A stretch of 64,000 nucleotides of DNA from Stenotrophomonas sp. ESTM1D_MKCIP4_1 (GCF_003086895.1 NZ_CP026004.1:3260731-3324730), one strand, 5' to 3'; positions 17,501 through 27,317 are shown, counted from the first letter of the stretch. Numbers and translations are program-made. The notes: generated by a model from the letters alone, not told the origin.

Positions 17501-18766
17501 ATGTCGTGGATGGAAAACGTTTCACTCGTCACGCTGTTGTTCAACTTCGCGTTCTTCTATCCGGTCGTCATGGCCTTCTTCTGGATGGTCGGCGGCATCT
17601 ACTATTATCTGCGCCGCGAACGCAGGGCACCGCGCCCTGACGCGCCGCCGCCGCTGCGCAGCCAGCCGCCGGTCAGCGTGCTGGTGCCCTGTTTCAACGA
17701 AGCGGTGCACATCGCCGATACGATCCATGCCATCGCAGCGCAGGATTATGCGCCGCTGGACATCATCGCCATCAATGACGGCAGCAGCGATGACAGCGCC
17801 ACCGTGCTGGAAAGCCTGCTGCCGCAGTACCCGAACCTGCGCGTGGTGCATCTGGAACAGAACCAGGGCAAAGCCAATGCCTTGCGGATCGGTGCCTTGG
17901 CCGCGCGCTCGGAATACCTGGTCTGCGTGGATGCCGATGTGCTGCTGGACCGGCATGCCACGCGCTGGATGGTCGGCCACCTGATCGACGGCCCACGTGT
18001 CGGCGCCGTCACCGGCAACCCGCGCGTGCGCAACCGCACCACCCTGCTGGCACGCATGCAGGTGGGCGAGTTCTCCGCCATCATCGGCCTGATCAAGCGT
18101 GCCCAGCGCGTGTATGGCCGGCTGTTCACCCTGTCCGGCGCCATCTGCGCGTTCCGTCGCACCGCGCTGCATCGGGTCGGCTTCTGGAACGACCGCATGG
18201 TCACCGAGGACATCGACATCTCCTGGCGCCTGCAGCTGGATGGCTGGGACATCCGCTACGAACCCAACGCGCTGTGCTGGGTGCTGATGCCGGAAACCCT
18301 GCGCGGCCTCTGGCGCCAGCGCCTGCGGTGGGCCCGCGGGGGCGTGGAGGTGCTGCTGCAGCACGGCCGCAAGGTGCTGTCCTGGCGCCGGCGGCGGATG
18401 TGGGGCGTGCTGCTGGAATATGCGCTGAGCCTGGCGTGGGCCTACACCATGCTGGCCATCGTGGTGCTGTGGCTGCTTGGCAAGGTGATGCCGCTGCCCG
18501 CCGCGCTGTACGTGGATACCCTGCTGCCACGCTGGCATGGCGTCGTGCTGGCGCTGGTGTGCCTGCTGCAGTTCGGCACCAGCCTGCTGATCGAACGCCG
18601 CTATGAACCCGGCCTGGCGCGCAAGTTCTACTGGGTCATCTGGTACCCGCTGGCCTTCTGGACCATCGGCATGGCGGCCGCCGTGGTCGCGCTGCCGCGC
18701 ACCCTGCTGTCCTGGCGGCAGCAACGCCGCGCACGCTGGATCAGCCCGGACAGGGGGCTCTCATGA
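17501..18766 (+). CDS. pgaC: PgaC-like poly-N-acetylglucosamine synthase
   Basis: Membrane family 2 glycosyltransferase of 421 residues; in relatives it polymerises beta-1,6-linked N-acetylglucosamine from UDP-GlcNAc for biofilm matrix. N-terminal membrane segment at residues 8-32, then the catalytic domain with SVLVPCFNEA, NDGSSDD, VDADVLLD, the TED motif (MVTEDIDISWRLQ) and QRLRW, and C-terminal membrane segments. The ATG at 17501 has GGGGAG 5 bases upstream. It overlaps pgaD by 4 bases. No pgaA export or pgaB deacetylase gene is adjacent. Confidence 0.88.
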   Translation: MSWMENVSLVTLLFNFAFFYPVVMAFFWMVGGIYYYLRRERRAPRPDAPPPLRSQPPVSVLVPCFNEAVHIADTIHAIAAQDYAPLDIIAINDGSSDDSATVLESLLPQYPNLRVVHLEQNQGKANALRIGALAARSEYLVCVDADVLLDRHATRWMVGHLIDGPRVGAVTGNPRVRNRTTLLARMQVGEFSAIIGLIKRAQRVYGRLFTLSGAICAFRRTALHRVGFWNDRMVTEDIDISWRLQLDGWDIRYEPNALCWVLMPETLRGLWRQRLRWARGGVEVLLQHGRKVLSWRRRRMWGVLLEYALSLAWAYTMLAIVVLWLLGKVMPLPAALYVDTLLPRWHGVVLALVCLLQFGTSLLIERRYEPGLARKFYWVIWYPLAFWTIGMAAAVVALPRTLLSWRQQRRARWISPDRGLS

Positions 18767-19215
18767 CCCCGCCTCCTGTCATCGTGCGGCCCGAGCGGCT
18801 GGCACGCCAGCAACGGTTCCTGCAGCGCGCGGCCACGCTGCTGGCCTGGTCCGCCTACGCCTGGCTGTGGGTGCCGCTGATCACGCTCATCGCCTGGCTG
18901 GTGGGCCTGCGGGCCGGCTGGGAGCGCCTGTTCCTGCTGCGCAACGCGGTCGATCCCTTCTTCCTGGCGGCCTTGCCGATCATCGCCCTGTTCTGCGGGC
19001 TGCTGCTGATCGGCTGGGCCGAGTACAACCGTGCCCGTTTCGCCGATGCAGACGACCGCCAACGCCGCTCCGATGTGGCCGACGCGGCAGTGCGGGCGCG
19101 GCTGCAGGCCCCCGCACAGGTGATGCATACCCTGCGCCGGCATCGGGTGGTGACCGTGCGCATGGACGACCAGGCACGCCCGGTGCGCGCGTGGCCGACG
19201 CAGCGCCTGCCGTAG
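18763..19215 (+). CDS. pgaD: PgaD-like accessory membrane protein
   Basis: Small membrane protein of 150 residues with two hydrophobic segments (about residues 24-48 and 66-88) and a charged C-terminal tail. Size, topology and ATGA overlap with pgaC fit PgaD, the partner that in E. coli forms the c-di-GMP-responsive PNAG synthase with PgaC. Sequence similarity to E. coli PgaD is expected to be low, so the call rests largely on context. Confidence 0.8.
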   Translation: MTPPPVIVRPERLARQQRFLQRAATLLAWSAYAWLWVPLITLIAWLVGLRAGWERLFLLRNAVDPFFLAALPIIALFCGLLLIGWAEYNRARFADADDRQRRSDVADAAVRARLQAPAQVMHTLRRHRVVTVRMDDQARPVRAWPTQRLP

Positions 19216-19273
19216 GGCAGGTGCTGGCCCGCGTGCGCTGCTCTACACTCGGGCCACATCCAGGAGAAACGCC

Positions 19274-19798
19274 ATGTCCCTGCGCTCGTTGCGCCCGCTC
19301 TGTGTTGCCCTCGCCCTGTGTACGCTCGCAGTGCCTGCACTGGCCCAACGTGTCGTCGAGGGGGATCTGCAGACGCAGATGAGCCCGCAGGAATTCAAGG
19401 CCGCCGGCCTGGACAAACTCAGCGCCGGCGAGCTTGCCACGCTCAACCGCTGGCTGCAGGGCAAGGTCGAGGCCGCCACCACCCGGGCCGTCGCCGCCGT
19501 ACGCGAAGAAGCGCGCGAGCAGGGCCGCCAGGAGGTGATCGTCAAGAACCGCGGGTTCTTCGATTTCGGCAGCAGCGAGCCGGTGACCGGCGTGCTGCAG
19601 GGCGAATTCCGTGGTTTCGGCAAAGGCCGCATCTACACCCTGGACAACGGCCAGGTCTGGGAACAGGTCGACGCCACCAGCGTGTCCGGCGTGCGCAAGC
19701 AATCGCCGAAGGTCAGCATCCAGCCCGGCATCATGGGCGTGTGGTACATGAAGGTCGATGGCGTGAACACCCAGCCCAAGGTGCGCCGTACCAAATAA
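19274..19798 (+). CDS. Secreted protein of unknown function
   Basis: 174 residues with a clear signal peptide (SLRPLCVALALCTLAVPALA, cleavage likely before QR). A helical segment (LSAGELATLNRWLQGKVEAA) links to a C-terminal beta-rich part (EPVTGVLQGEFRGFGKGRIY and GVWYMKVDGVN). AGGAG lies 7 bases before the ATG. It lies 58 bases after pgaD on the same strand but may have its own promoter. The helix-plus-beta arrangement occurs in conserved xanthomonad periplasmic proteins; no function is recognised. Confidence 0.75.
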   Translation: MSLRSLRPLCVALALCTLAVPALAQRVVEGDLQTQMSPQEFKAAGLDKLSAGELATLNRWLQGKVEAATTRAVAAVREEAREQGRQEVIVKNRGFFDFGSSEPVTGVLQGEFRGFGKGRIYTLDNGQVWEQVDATSVSGVRKQSPKVSIQPGIMGVWYMKVDGVNTQPKVRRTK

Positions 19799-19805
19799 CG
19801 GCGAC

Positions 19806-19861
19806 GCCGGGCATGGCCCGGCGCCAACCGTTGCGGGGATGCGCCGGGCGATGCCCGGCGC
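19806..19861. terminator. Bidirectional hairpin pair between convergent genes
   Basis: Two GC-rich hairpins, 19806-19822 (GCCGGGC/GCCCGGC) and 19841-19861 (GCGCCGGGC/GCCCGGCGC), sit between the converging secreted-protein gene and hrpA. They could end both transcripts, though T runs are weak. Confidence 0.55.
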
Positions 19862-19868
19862 GATCGGT

Positions 19869-22800
19869 TTACAGCTGGCGCAGTGCGGTCACCCGTTGCG
19901 CCAGCTTCTTGGCCGAGATGCCGGTGCGTGCACCCAGTTCCTGCGCGAACAGCGACACGCGCAGCTCCTCCAGGTCCCAGCGCAGCGCCTGCCACTGCGC
20001 GCGCTCACGCAGGCCCTGCTCCTCGCCGGTACGCAGCGCTTCCAGGAAGGGATGCAGTTCCAGCATGCGGGCCTGGTCGCGCGGCGGATCGCGCTTGGCC
20101 CGTTCGGTGCGCAGGATCATCGCCTTCAGGTAGCGCGGATACTGCGCCAGCGCATCGGCCGGCGTATCACGCAGGAAGCCGGGGTGGATCAGCCCCACCA
20201 GCTGCGCCTCCATGTCATCCAGGTTGCCGCGTGCCCAGCCCATCAGCGGCGCTTCCAGCAGCGGCTTCAGCTCGGCCACCAGCGCCAGGATGGTCTCGGC
20301 CAGCTTCAACCGCGACATCGCCTCGCCGAACAGCGCCTTGGCCGCATGGTCGCGGCGCTGCTCGAACGCGGCCGCATCGCGGATGTCCTCCAGGCCCTCG
20401 GCCAGCACCGCGTTCATCGCCGCATCCACCAGATCGCCACGCAGGCGTTCCTGCGATTCGATGGCCGCGTACAGCAGGCCGGTCTTGGGGGCGACCGGCA
20501 GCTGCTTGCGTGCCTGCTTCACCTTCTCGGCCAGGGCGATCTCCAGCAGGCGGCGCACGCCCAGCGGATGGGCTTCCTGCGCCTGCTGGCGGTCGGCGAA
20601 GATGCGCAGTGCCACGCTGTCGCCCTCATCCAGCAACGCCGGGTAGGCCGGCACGCCGGCTTCGCCGGGCACCTGCAGCGGAATCGGCGCAGCCGGGAAG
20701 GTACGCAGGCCATCAGCCGCCATCTCGCGCCCGGCGCGTGCCGCGAAGGCATCGCCAGCCCGGCTGCCGAACCTCGCGCGCAACGCATCAAGATCACGCG
20801 AGGTTGCCAGCACCTTGCCGTGCTCGTCGCGCAGGCGCAGGTTCATGTGCAGGTGCGGCTCGATCGAACCCGGCTCGAAGTCGAGCGCGGTCACCGTGGC
20901 GCCGGTCGCGCGTGACAGGAAGCGCGCCAGTTCGCCGGTCATGGCATCGGCGCTGGGCTGCGGGAATGCCTCGAAGAAGGCACGGCCAAAATCCGGGGCC
21001 GGCACGTAATTGCGGCGCATCGCCTTGGGCAGGCTGCGGATCAGCGCCGACGCCTTGTCGGCCACGAAGCCGGGCGCCAGCCAGCCCAGCTGTACCGGGT
21101 CCAACGCGTTGAGCAGGTGCAGCGGCACGTCCAGGGTCACGCCGTCATCGTCGGCGCCCGGCTCGAAGCGGTAGTGCAGCGGCAGCCGTGCCTGGCCTAG
21201 CGGCAGGTATTTCGGGTAGCGCTCCTGTTCGCTGCCTTCGCCGGGCAGCAGGTCCACCAGCGACCAGTGCAGGGTCTTGCGCTGCTCCGGCGGGAGTGCC
21301 TTCCACCAGGTGTCCAGGCCAGCTGCCGAATGGATCTGCGGCGGCACCCGGTCCAGGTACCAGCGGGCCTGCCAATCTTCGTCAGCCACGATGCCGGCAC
21401 GGCGCAGCTTGGCCTCTTCCTCGCGTGCCAGTTCCAGCACCTTCTGGTTGTCGGCCACGAAACTGGCGCGGGTGTTGATCTCACCGGTCACCAGCGCCTG
21501 CCGCACGAAGATGTCATGCGCCTCGCCGGGTTCGATGCGACCGTAGTGCACCGGCTTCTTCGGTGCCAGCACCAGGCCGAACAGGCTGATCTGCTCGGAG
21601 GCCAGCACCTGGCCCTGCGCGCGCGACCAGTGCGGATCGAAGTGCTTGCGCAGCAGCAGGTGCGGCAATTCGGCAATCACCCAGTCCGGTTCGATGGCGG
21701 CCAGGGTCATGCCCCACACCTTCTGCGTATCCAGCAGGTTGGCCACCAGCAGCCACGGCGGCGGCCGCTTGGACAGCGCCGAGCCCGGGAACGGCAGGAA
21801 GCGGCGTTGGCGCGGGGCCTGGAAATCGCCCTTTTCGGTGCGGTGGCCGATCTGCGTCGGCAGGCCCGCCACCAACGCGCGGTGCAGGGTCTGGTAAGCG
21901 GCCGCGCGCACGCGCTCACTGAACCCGCCGCCGGCCGGCGCCTGTTCCTTCTGCGCGCGCACGGCCACCGGGGCCGGTGCCGCCTCGGCTTTGCCCTCGC
22001 GGGCCAGGCGCGCGGCGCGGTGCAGCTGGCCACGGGTCGCCTTCACCGCGGCGGCATCGTCGCGCGCAGGGGCCGGCGCACTGCTGCCGGCCAGCAACGG
22101 TGCCATCGATGCCTCGATGGCTTCTTCCTTCCAGCCCAGTTCCTCGCACAGCAGGCGCAGCTGGCGATGCAGTTCGCGCCATTCGCGCATGCGCAGGAAG
22201 CCGAGGAAATGGCGGCCGCACCAGTCGCGCAGCTTCGATTGGGTGAGGTCTTCGTGGGCCTGCCGGTAGCCATCCCACAGGCGCAGGACGCCCACGAATT
22301 CAGAGCGCCCATCGGCGAACTGAGCGTGCGCGCTGTCAGCCGCGCCGCGCGCTTCGGGCGGGCGTTCGCGCGGGTCCTGGATGCCCAGGAAAGAGGCGAT
22401 CACCAGCATCGGCCGCAGGCAGCCCGCAGCCTGCGCGGCCACCAGCATGCGCGCCAGCTTCACGTCCACCGGCAGGCGGGCCATCTGCTTGCCGATGGTG
22501 GTCATGCGCCGCTCGGCGTCGATCGCACCCAGTTCGGTCAGCTGCTGCCAGCCATCGGCCACCGCGCGTTCGTCCGGCGCTTCCAGGAACGGGAATTCCT
22601 CGATGCGGCCCAGGCCCAGCTGCAGCATGCGCAGGATCACCCCGGCCAGGCTGGAACGGCGGATTTCCGGATCGGTGAATTCCGGCCGCGCCTGGAAATC
22701 CGCTTCGGCATACAGCCGGTAGCAGATGCCCTCGGCGATACGGCCGCAGCGGCCCTTGCGCTGGTTGGCGCTGGCCTGCGAAATCGGCTCGATATGCAGG

Positions 22801-23951
22801 CGGTCCAGCTTGTTGCGCGGGCTGTAGCGCTTGACGCGGGCGAAGCCCGGATCCACCACGTAGCGGATGCGCGGCACGGTCAGCGAGGTTTCCGCCACGT
22901 TGGTGGCCAGCACGATGCGCCGGTTCGGGCCCGGGTTGAAGACCCGGTCCTGGTCCTGGTTGGACAGCCGTGCGTACAGCGGCAGCACCTCGGTGTTGCG
23001 GTACTTGCGCCGTTCCAGCGACTGGTGCGCATCGCGGATCTCGCGCTCGCCGGGCAGGAAGATCAGCACATCGCCACGGGAATCCAGGCGGGTGATCTCG
23101 TCGATGGCCGACACGATGGCATCGTTGACGGTGCGCTCGCCCTCCTGCTCACCCTCGCCTTCCAGCGCGCGGTAGCGCACTTCCACCGGGAAGGTGCGGC
23201 CTTCCACGCTGATGACCGGTGCATTGTCGAAATGCTGGGCGAAACGCTCGGTATCGATGGTGGCCGAGGTGACGATCAGTTTCAGGTCCGGGCGCTTGCG
23301 CAGCAGCTGCTTCAGGTAGCCCAGCAGGAAATCGATGTTGAGGCTGCGTTCGTGCGCCTCGTCCACGATGATCGTGTCGTAGTTCGACAACCAGCGGTCG
23401 CTGGCGATCTCCGCCAGCAGGATGCCGTCGGTCATGAACTTGATGCGGCTGTCTTCACTGACCTTGTCGTTGAAGCGCACCTGGTAGCCCACCAGCTGGC
23501 CCAGCTCGCTGTGCAGTTCCTGCGCCACGCGGCTGGCCACCGCGCGTGCGGCGATACGGCGTGGCTGGGTGCAGCCGATCATGCCGGCCTGGCCCCGGCC
23601 GGCGGCCAGGCACAGTTTCGGCAGCTGGGTGGTCTTGCCCGAGCCGGTTTCACCGGCAATCACCACCACCTGGTGGTCGCGGATCAGGCCGATGATCGCC
23701 TCGGCTTCACGCGCAATCGGCAGCTGCGGGTCCAGAGTAATGGCCGGCTGCTGTTGCGCCCGCACCTGCCGGCGCTGCACCGACGCCTGCAAGGCCTGCT
23801 CGAAGGTCGCGGCCAGGGCCGCATCCTGTGGCTTGGCCTGGCAACGCGAGAGCATTCCCAGCAAACGGCCCCGGTCGCGGCTCATGGCGCCGTCGATGGC
23901 GGCGCGCTGGTGGCGCAGGCGGGGCGGCGGATTTTTATCGATAGCGTTCAT
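19869..23951 (-). CDS. hrpA: HrpA, DEAH-box ATP-dependent RNA helicase
   Basis: Large helicase of 1360 residues, close to E. coli HrpA (1300); HrpA acts on stalled or collided ribosomes. Motifs: GETGSGKTTQ (Walker A), DEAHERSLN, VTSATID, TNVAETSLTVP and QRKGRCGR. An OB-like region and the long C-terminal DUF3418 region follow. The ATG at 23951 is chosen; the codon before it is TTG. It is divergent from dps, with 86 bases between the starts. Confidence 0.95.
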   Translation of the reverse strand: MNAIDKNPPPRLRHQRAAIDGAMSRDRGRLLGMLSRCQAKPQDAALAATFEQALQASVQRRQVRAQQQPAITLDPQLPIAREAEAIIGLIRDHQVVVIAGETGSGKTTQLPKLCLAAGRGQAGMIGCTQPRRIAARAVASRVAQELHSELGQLVGYQVRFNDKVSEDSRIKFMTDGILLAEIASDRWLSNYDTIIVDEAHERSLNIDFLLGYLKQLLRKRPDLKLIVTSATIDTERFAQHFDNAPVISVEGRTFPVEVRYRALEGEGEQEGERTVNDAIVSAIDEITRLDSRGDVLIFLPGEREIRDAHQSLERRKYRNTEVLPLYARLSNQDQDRVFNPGPNRRIVLATNVAETSLTVPRIRYVVDPGFARVKRYSPRNKLDRLHIEPISQASANQRKGRCGRIAEGICYRLYAEADFQARPEFTDPEIRRSSLAGVILRMLQLGLGRIEEFPFLEAPDERAVADGWQQLTELGAIDAERRMTTIGKQMARLPVDVKLARMLVAAQAAGCLRPMLVIASFLGIQDPRERPPEARGAADSAHAQFADGRSEFVGVLRLWDGYRQAHEDLTQSKLRDWCGRHFLGFLRMREWRELHRQLRLLCEELGWKEEAIEASMAPLLAGSSAPAPARDDAAAVKATRGQLHRAARLAREGKAEAAPAPVAVRAQKEQAPAGGGFSERVRAAAYQTLHRALVAGLPTQIGHRTEKGDFQAPRQRRFLPFPGSALSKRPPPWLLVANLLDTQKVWGMTLAAIEPDWVIAELPHLLLRKHFDPHWSRAQGQVLASEQISLFGLVLAPKKPVHYGRIEPGEAHDIFVRQALVTGEINTRASFVADNQKVLELAREEEAKLRRAGIVADEDWQARWYLDRVPPQIHSAAGLDTWWKALPPEQRKTLHWSLVDLLPGEGSEQERYPKYLPLGQARLPLHYRFEPGADDDGVTLDVPLHLLNALDPVQLGWLAPGFVADKASALIRSLPKAMRRNYVPAPDFGRAFFEAFPQPSADAMTGELARFLSRATGATVTALDFEPGSIEPHLHMNLRLRDEHGKVLATSRDLDALRARFGSRAGDAFAARAGREMAADGLRTFPAAPIPLQVPGEAGVPAYPALLDEGDSVALRIFADRQQAQEAHPLGVRRLLEIALAEKVKQARKQLPVAPKTGLLYAAIESQERLRGDLVDAAMNAVLAEGLEDIRDAAAFEQRRDHAAKALFGEAMSRLKLAETILALVAELKPLLEAPLMGWARGNLDDMEAQLVGLIHPGFLRDTPADALAQYPRYLKAMILRTERAKRDPPRDQARMLELHPFLEALRTGEEQGLRERAQWQALRWDLEELRVSLFAQELGARTGISAKKLAQRVTALRQL

Positions 23952-24037
23952 CAATCGGTTCGTTCAAAACTTTGAAAGCGACCAGTCATCGAGACTGATT
24001 TACTGTGAAGGCCAACGATTCCACAAGGAGGAACCCC
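23952..24037. promoter_or_regulatory. Shared hrpA/dps promoter region
   Basis: 86 bases between the two divergent starts. TTGAAA near 23970 and a TGATTTACT about 17 bases later could form a sigma-70 type dps promoter; an OxyR or stress-sigma site is expected for dps but none was recognised with certainty. Confidence 0.4.
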
Positions 24038-24592
24038 ATGGCGAAGACCAAGAGCACGACCCCGCCCAAGAGCAGGACCGGCAAGCAGAAGCTGGCTGCG
24101 GCGGCACCGTCGGCCCCCAACATCGATATCGGGATCACCCAGGGCAACCGCAAGAAGATCGCCGACGGTCTGTCGCGGTTCCAGGCTGATGCGTTCACGC
24201 TCTACCTGAAGACCCACAACTTCCACTGGAACGTGACCGGGTCGATGTTCAACTCGCTGCACACCATGTTCGAGACCCAGTACACCGAGCAGTGGGCGGC
24301 CCTGGACGATGTGGCCGAGCGTATCCGTGCGCTGGGGTTCAATGCCCCGGGCTCCTACCGGGAATTCGCTGCGCTCACCTCGATCGCCGAGGAGCCGGGC
24401 CTGACCGACAGTGCGGACTGGCGTGAGATGGTACGCCAGTTGGTCGTTGCCAACGAAGCGGTCTGCCGCACGGCCCGTGAAGTGCTGGATGTGGCTGACG
24501 ATGCCGACGACGCCCCGACCGAGGATCTGATGACCCAGCGCCTGCAGACCCACGAGAAGTACGCCTGGATGCTGCGCTCGCTGCTGCAGTAA
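24038..24592 (+). CDS. dps: Dps, DNA-binding ferritin-like protein
   Basis: Dodecameric iron-storage and DNA-protecting protein of 184 residues. The lysine-rich N-terminal tail (AKTKSTTPPKSRTGKQK) should bind DNA. The ferritin-like helices carry the ferroxidase motif: LKTHNFHWNVTG, then D and E in TEQWAALDDVAERI. AAGGAGG lies 6 bases before the ATG at 24038. An upstream in-frame ATG at 24005 would run through this ribosome site and is rejected. Confidence 0.95.
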   Translation: MAKTKSTTPPKSRTGKQKLAAAAPSAPNIDIGITQGNRKKIADGLSRFQADAFTLYLKTHNFHWNVTGSMFNSLHTMFETQYTEQWAALDDVAERIRALGFNAPGSYREFAALTSIAEEPGLTDSADWREMVRQLVVANEAVCRTAREVLDVADDADDAPTEDLMTQRLQTHEKYAWMLRSLLQ

Positions 24593-24620
24593 CCCTTCAG
24601 GGCTTCGCCCCTGCAGGTTT

Positions 24621-24647
24621 CCATGATTCCGCTGCACGGAATCATGG
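24621..24647. terminator. Hairpin after dps
   Basis: CCATGATTCCG CTGCA CGGAATCATGG, a perfect 11-bp stem, extended outside by TGCAGG/CCTGCA. It lies 29 bases past the dps stop. No long T run, so termination may need other signals. Confidence 0.5.
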
Positions 24648-24740
24648 ACCCTGCATCACATGCCGGCCTCTCCCCGCGCCTGTCGGCGCGCCCCCCTCAA
24701 CAGAGGGGGCTGTCTGGGCTGGCAGCAGGTCGGGACGTCC

Positions 24741-24781
24741 TGGGGTCGGATCCCGTTGCCACGCAACGGGCTCCGACCCCA
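24741..24781. repeat. GGGGTCGGA hairpin repeat, second copy
   Basis: Arms of 19 bases with one mismatch around a CAC loop. The outer TGGGGTCGGA/TCCGACCCCA arms are the same as in the copy at 8787-8827, while the inner stem bases differ. Confidence 0.8.
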
Positions 24782-24808
24782 TTTTGCTTATCGATATCTG
24801 ACAGATTC

Positions 24809-24831
24809 ATCCACGCATGGCGTGGATCTAC
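24809..24831 (-). repeat. SMAG-type palindrome (CTAC end)
   Basis: ATCCACGC ATG GCGTGGAT CTAC; the same class as 33746 and 35384, here inverted. Confidence 0.8.
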
Positions 24832-24946
24832 GGCCACCGGGCCAGGTCTGGGGCAGAGCCCCCTGAGTCAGCGCGCATGCGATGGCGCGTTCCCAGGGCG
24901 CAGCCCTGCCGAACCCCTACCACCCCCGCCGGGGTAAACTAGCCGG

Positions 24947-26752
24947 ATGGCTTCCCGTCCCGCGCACGATCTGCTTCAACGCGTCTTTGGTTACGACGAT
25001 TTCCGTGGTCCCCAGCAGGACATCGTGGAGCATGTGGCTGCCGGCCATGACGCCCTGGTCCTGATGCCCACCGGCGGCGGCAAGTCGCTGTGCTACCAGG
25101 TCCCGGCCCTGCTGCGTGACGGATGTGGCATCGTCATCTCCCCGCTCATCGCGCTCATGCAGGACCAGGTCGAAGCCCTGCGCCAGCTTGGCGTGCGCGC
25201 CGAATACCTGAACTCCACCCTGGATGGTGAAACCGCCGCCCGCGTCGAACGCGAGCTGCTGGCCGGCGAACTGGACATGCTCTATGTCGCCCCCGAGCGC
25301 CTGCTCACCGGGCGCTTCCTGTCCCTGCTCTCGCGCAGCCACATCGCCCTGTTCGCCATCGACGAAGCGCACTGCGTGTCGCAGTGGGGCCATGATTTCC
25401 GCCCGGAGTACCGCCAGCTCACCGTGCTGCACGAGCGCTGGCCGGACATTCCGCGCATCGCCCTCACCGCCACCGCCGACCCGCCCACCCAGCGCGAGAT
25501 CGCCGAGCGCCTGGATCTGGCGCAGGCCCGGCACTTCGTCAGCTCGTTCGACCGCCCCAACATCCGCTACACCGTGGTGCAGAAGGACAACGCCCGCAAG
25601 CAGCTGACCGATTTCCTGCGCGGCCACCGCAGCGAGGCCGGCATCGTGTACTGCATGTCGCGGCGCAAGGTCGAGGAAACCGCCGAGTTCCTCTGCGGCC
25701 AGGGCTTCAATGCCCTGCCTTACCACGCCGGCCTGCCGCCGGAGGTGCGGGCGAACAACCAGCGCCGCTTCCTGCGCGAAGACGGCATCGTCATGTGCGC
25801 CACCATCGCCTTCGGCATGGGTATCGACAAGCCGGACGTGCGCTTCGTGGCGCATACCGACCTGCCCAAGTCGATGGAAGGCTACTATCAGGAAACCGGC
25901 CGCGCCGGCCGTGATGGCGAGGCCGCCGAGGCCTGGCTGTGCTACGGGCTGGGCGACGTGGTGCTGCTCAAGCAGATGATCGAGCAGTCCGAGGCCAGCG
26001 AAGAGCGCAAGCAGCTTGAACGCGGCAAGCTGGACCATCTGCTGGGCTACTGCGAATCCATGCAGTGCCGCCGCCAGGTGCTGCTGGCCGGCTTCGGCGA
26101 AACCTATCCCCAGCCCTGCGGAAACTGCGACAACTGCCTGACCCCGCCGGCCGCCTGGGATGCCACCATTCCCGCGCAGAAGGCGCTGAGCTGCGTCTAC
26201 CGCAGTGGCCAGCGCTTCGGCGTCGGCCATCTGATCGACATCCTGCGTGGCAGCGAGAACGAGAAGATCAAGCAGCAGGGCCACGACAAGCTGAGCACCT
26301 ACGCCATCGGCCGCGACCTGGATGCGCGTACCTGGCGCAGCGTGTTCCGCCAGCTGGTGGCCGCCAGCATGCTGGAAGTGGACAGCGAGGGCCACGGCGG
26401 CCTGCGCCTGACCGACGCCAGCCGTGACGTGCTGACCGGCCGCCGCCAGGTCAGCATGCGCCGTGATGCCGCCAGTGCTACCGGCGGGCGCGAGCGCAGC
26501 GCCCAGCGCACCGGTCTGTCGGTGCTGCCGCAGGACCTGGCCCTGTTCAACGCCCTGCGTGGCCTGCGTGCCGAACTGGCCCGGGAACAGAACGTACCGG
26601 CCTTCGTGATCTTCCACGACAGCACCCTGCGTAACATCGCCGAACAGCGCCCCACCAGCCTGGATGAACTCGCCCGGGTTGGCGGCATCGGTGGCACCAA
26701 GCTGAGCCGCTACGGCCCGCGCCTGGTGGAGATCGTGCGCGAGGAGGGGTGA
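24947..26752 (+). CDS. recQ: RecQ, ATP-dependent DNA helicase
   Basis: 3'-5' DNA helicase of 601 residues in recombination and repair. Motifs: [12 protein letters not shown] (Q region), [12 protein letters not shown] (Walker A), [19 protein letters not shown] (Walker B and aromatic loop), [11 protein letters not shown] (motif VI), zinc-binding cysteines ([10 protein letters not shown] and CGNCDNC), a winged-helix region, and a C-terminal HRDC domain ([18 protein letters not shown], residues about 525-600). The start ATG at 24947 has only a weak GGGG upstream. Confidence 0.95.
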   Translation: MASRPAHDLLQRVFGYDDFRGPQQDIVEHVAAGHDALVLMPTGGGKSLCYQVPALLRDGCGIVISPLIALMQDQVEALRQLGVRAEYLNSTLDGETAARVERELLAGELDMLYVAPERLLTGRFLSLLSRSHIALFAIDEAHCVSQWGHDFRPEYRQLTVLHERWPDIPRIALTATADPPTQREIAERLDLAQARHFVSSFDRPNIRYTVVQKDNARKQLTDFLRGHRSEAGIVYCMSRRKVEETAEFLCGQGFNALPYHAGLPPEVRANNQRRFLREDGIVMCATIAFGMGIDKPDVRFVAHTDLPKSMEGYYQETGRAGRDGEAAEAWLCYGLGDVVLLKQMIEQSEASEERKQLERGKLDHLLGYCESMQCRRQVLLAGFGETYPQPCGNCDNCLTPPAAWDATIPAQKALSCVYRSGQRFGVGHLIDILRGSENEKIKQQGHDKLSTYAIGRDLDARTWRSVFRQLVAASMLEVDSEGHGGLRLTDASRDVLTGRRQVSMRRDAASATGGRERSAQRTGLSVLPQDLALFNALRGLRAELAREQNVPAFVIFHDSTLRNIAEQRPTSLDELARVGGIGGTKLSRYGPRLVEIVREEG

Positions 26753-26879
26753 CCGTTTTCCCGCGCCGCGCTGCGCGCTCGCCGGGCGTGACCCGGCGCT
26801 ACCCTCGTCCTGCTCCAACCTTGAACCATCCATTCAGCCAGATGTGCATCGCGCCCCGCTTGCCGCTAGATTGACGCCC

Positions 26880-27260
26880 ATGTCCCTCGCCTCGACCCTG
26901 CTCCGTGTCGTGCTCATGCTCAGCCTGTTGCTCAACGGGCTGAACGCGGCCATGGCCGGCGGGCACGAGCGGATGGGGCAGATGGCGCATGCCATGGCCA
27001 CCGCCGAGGCGGACGAGCCCGATTGCCACCACCACGTCGGCATGAAGGCCGAACCCGCGCCGCAGGCCGAAGCACATGCCCACGACGCGCATTGCCAGAT
27101 CAAGGACTGCGTGCGCAGCTGCGCCCAGCATCCCTTGCTGGCGGTGCAGCCACACGCGTTCGTGGCTGGCCCGGCGCTGTCGCTGGCCCCGCAGCCGATG
27201 CCCGGCGCCGGCCGCCCGGCACCGCCGCTGCCTCCCATTTCACGCCCTCCCATCGGCTGA
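26880..27260 (+). CDS. copL: CopL-like copper operon leader protein
   Basis: Small secreted protein of 126 residues with an N-terminal signal (TLLRVVLMLSLLLNGLNAAMA) and a His/Cys-containing mature part (CHHHVGMK, AHAHDAHCQIKDCVRSC). In Xanthomonas and Stenotrophomonas a protein of this kind, CopL, precedes copA and copB and is needed for copper-induced expression. The assignment rests on position, size and metal-binding residues. The start at 26880 is chosen because the signal peptide follows directly. copA begins 57 bases downstream. Confidence 0.75.
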   Translation: MSLASTLLRVVLMLSLLLNGLNAAMAGGHERMGQMAHAMATAEADEPDCHHHVGMKAEPAPQAEAHAHDAHCQIKDCVRSCAQHPLLAVQPHAFVAGPALSLAPQPMPGAGRPAPPLPPISRPPIG

Positions 27261-27317
27261 TTCCACGCGTACCGCTGCCGGCCTGCTGCCGGCGCCTTCC
27301 CGTGTCTGGAGTCACCC

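Larger units (their letters stand above)
24593..24946. other. Intergenic region with three palindromes
   Basis: No gene seen. It holds a perfect 11-bp hairpin (24621-24647), a GGGGTCGGA-type hairpin (24741-24781) and an inverted SMAG palindrome (24809-24831). The recQ promoter should lie within about 24840-24940; no box is clear. Confidence 0.7.

Noticed and set aside
21267..23975. 902-codon plus-strand frame opposite hrpA
   Set aside because: Shadow of hrpA with typical antisense composition.
24917..26833. 638-codon minus-strand frame opposite recQ
   Set aside because: Shadow of recQ; recQ motifs are complete.
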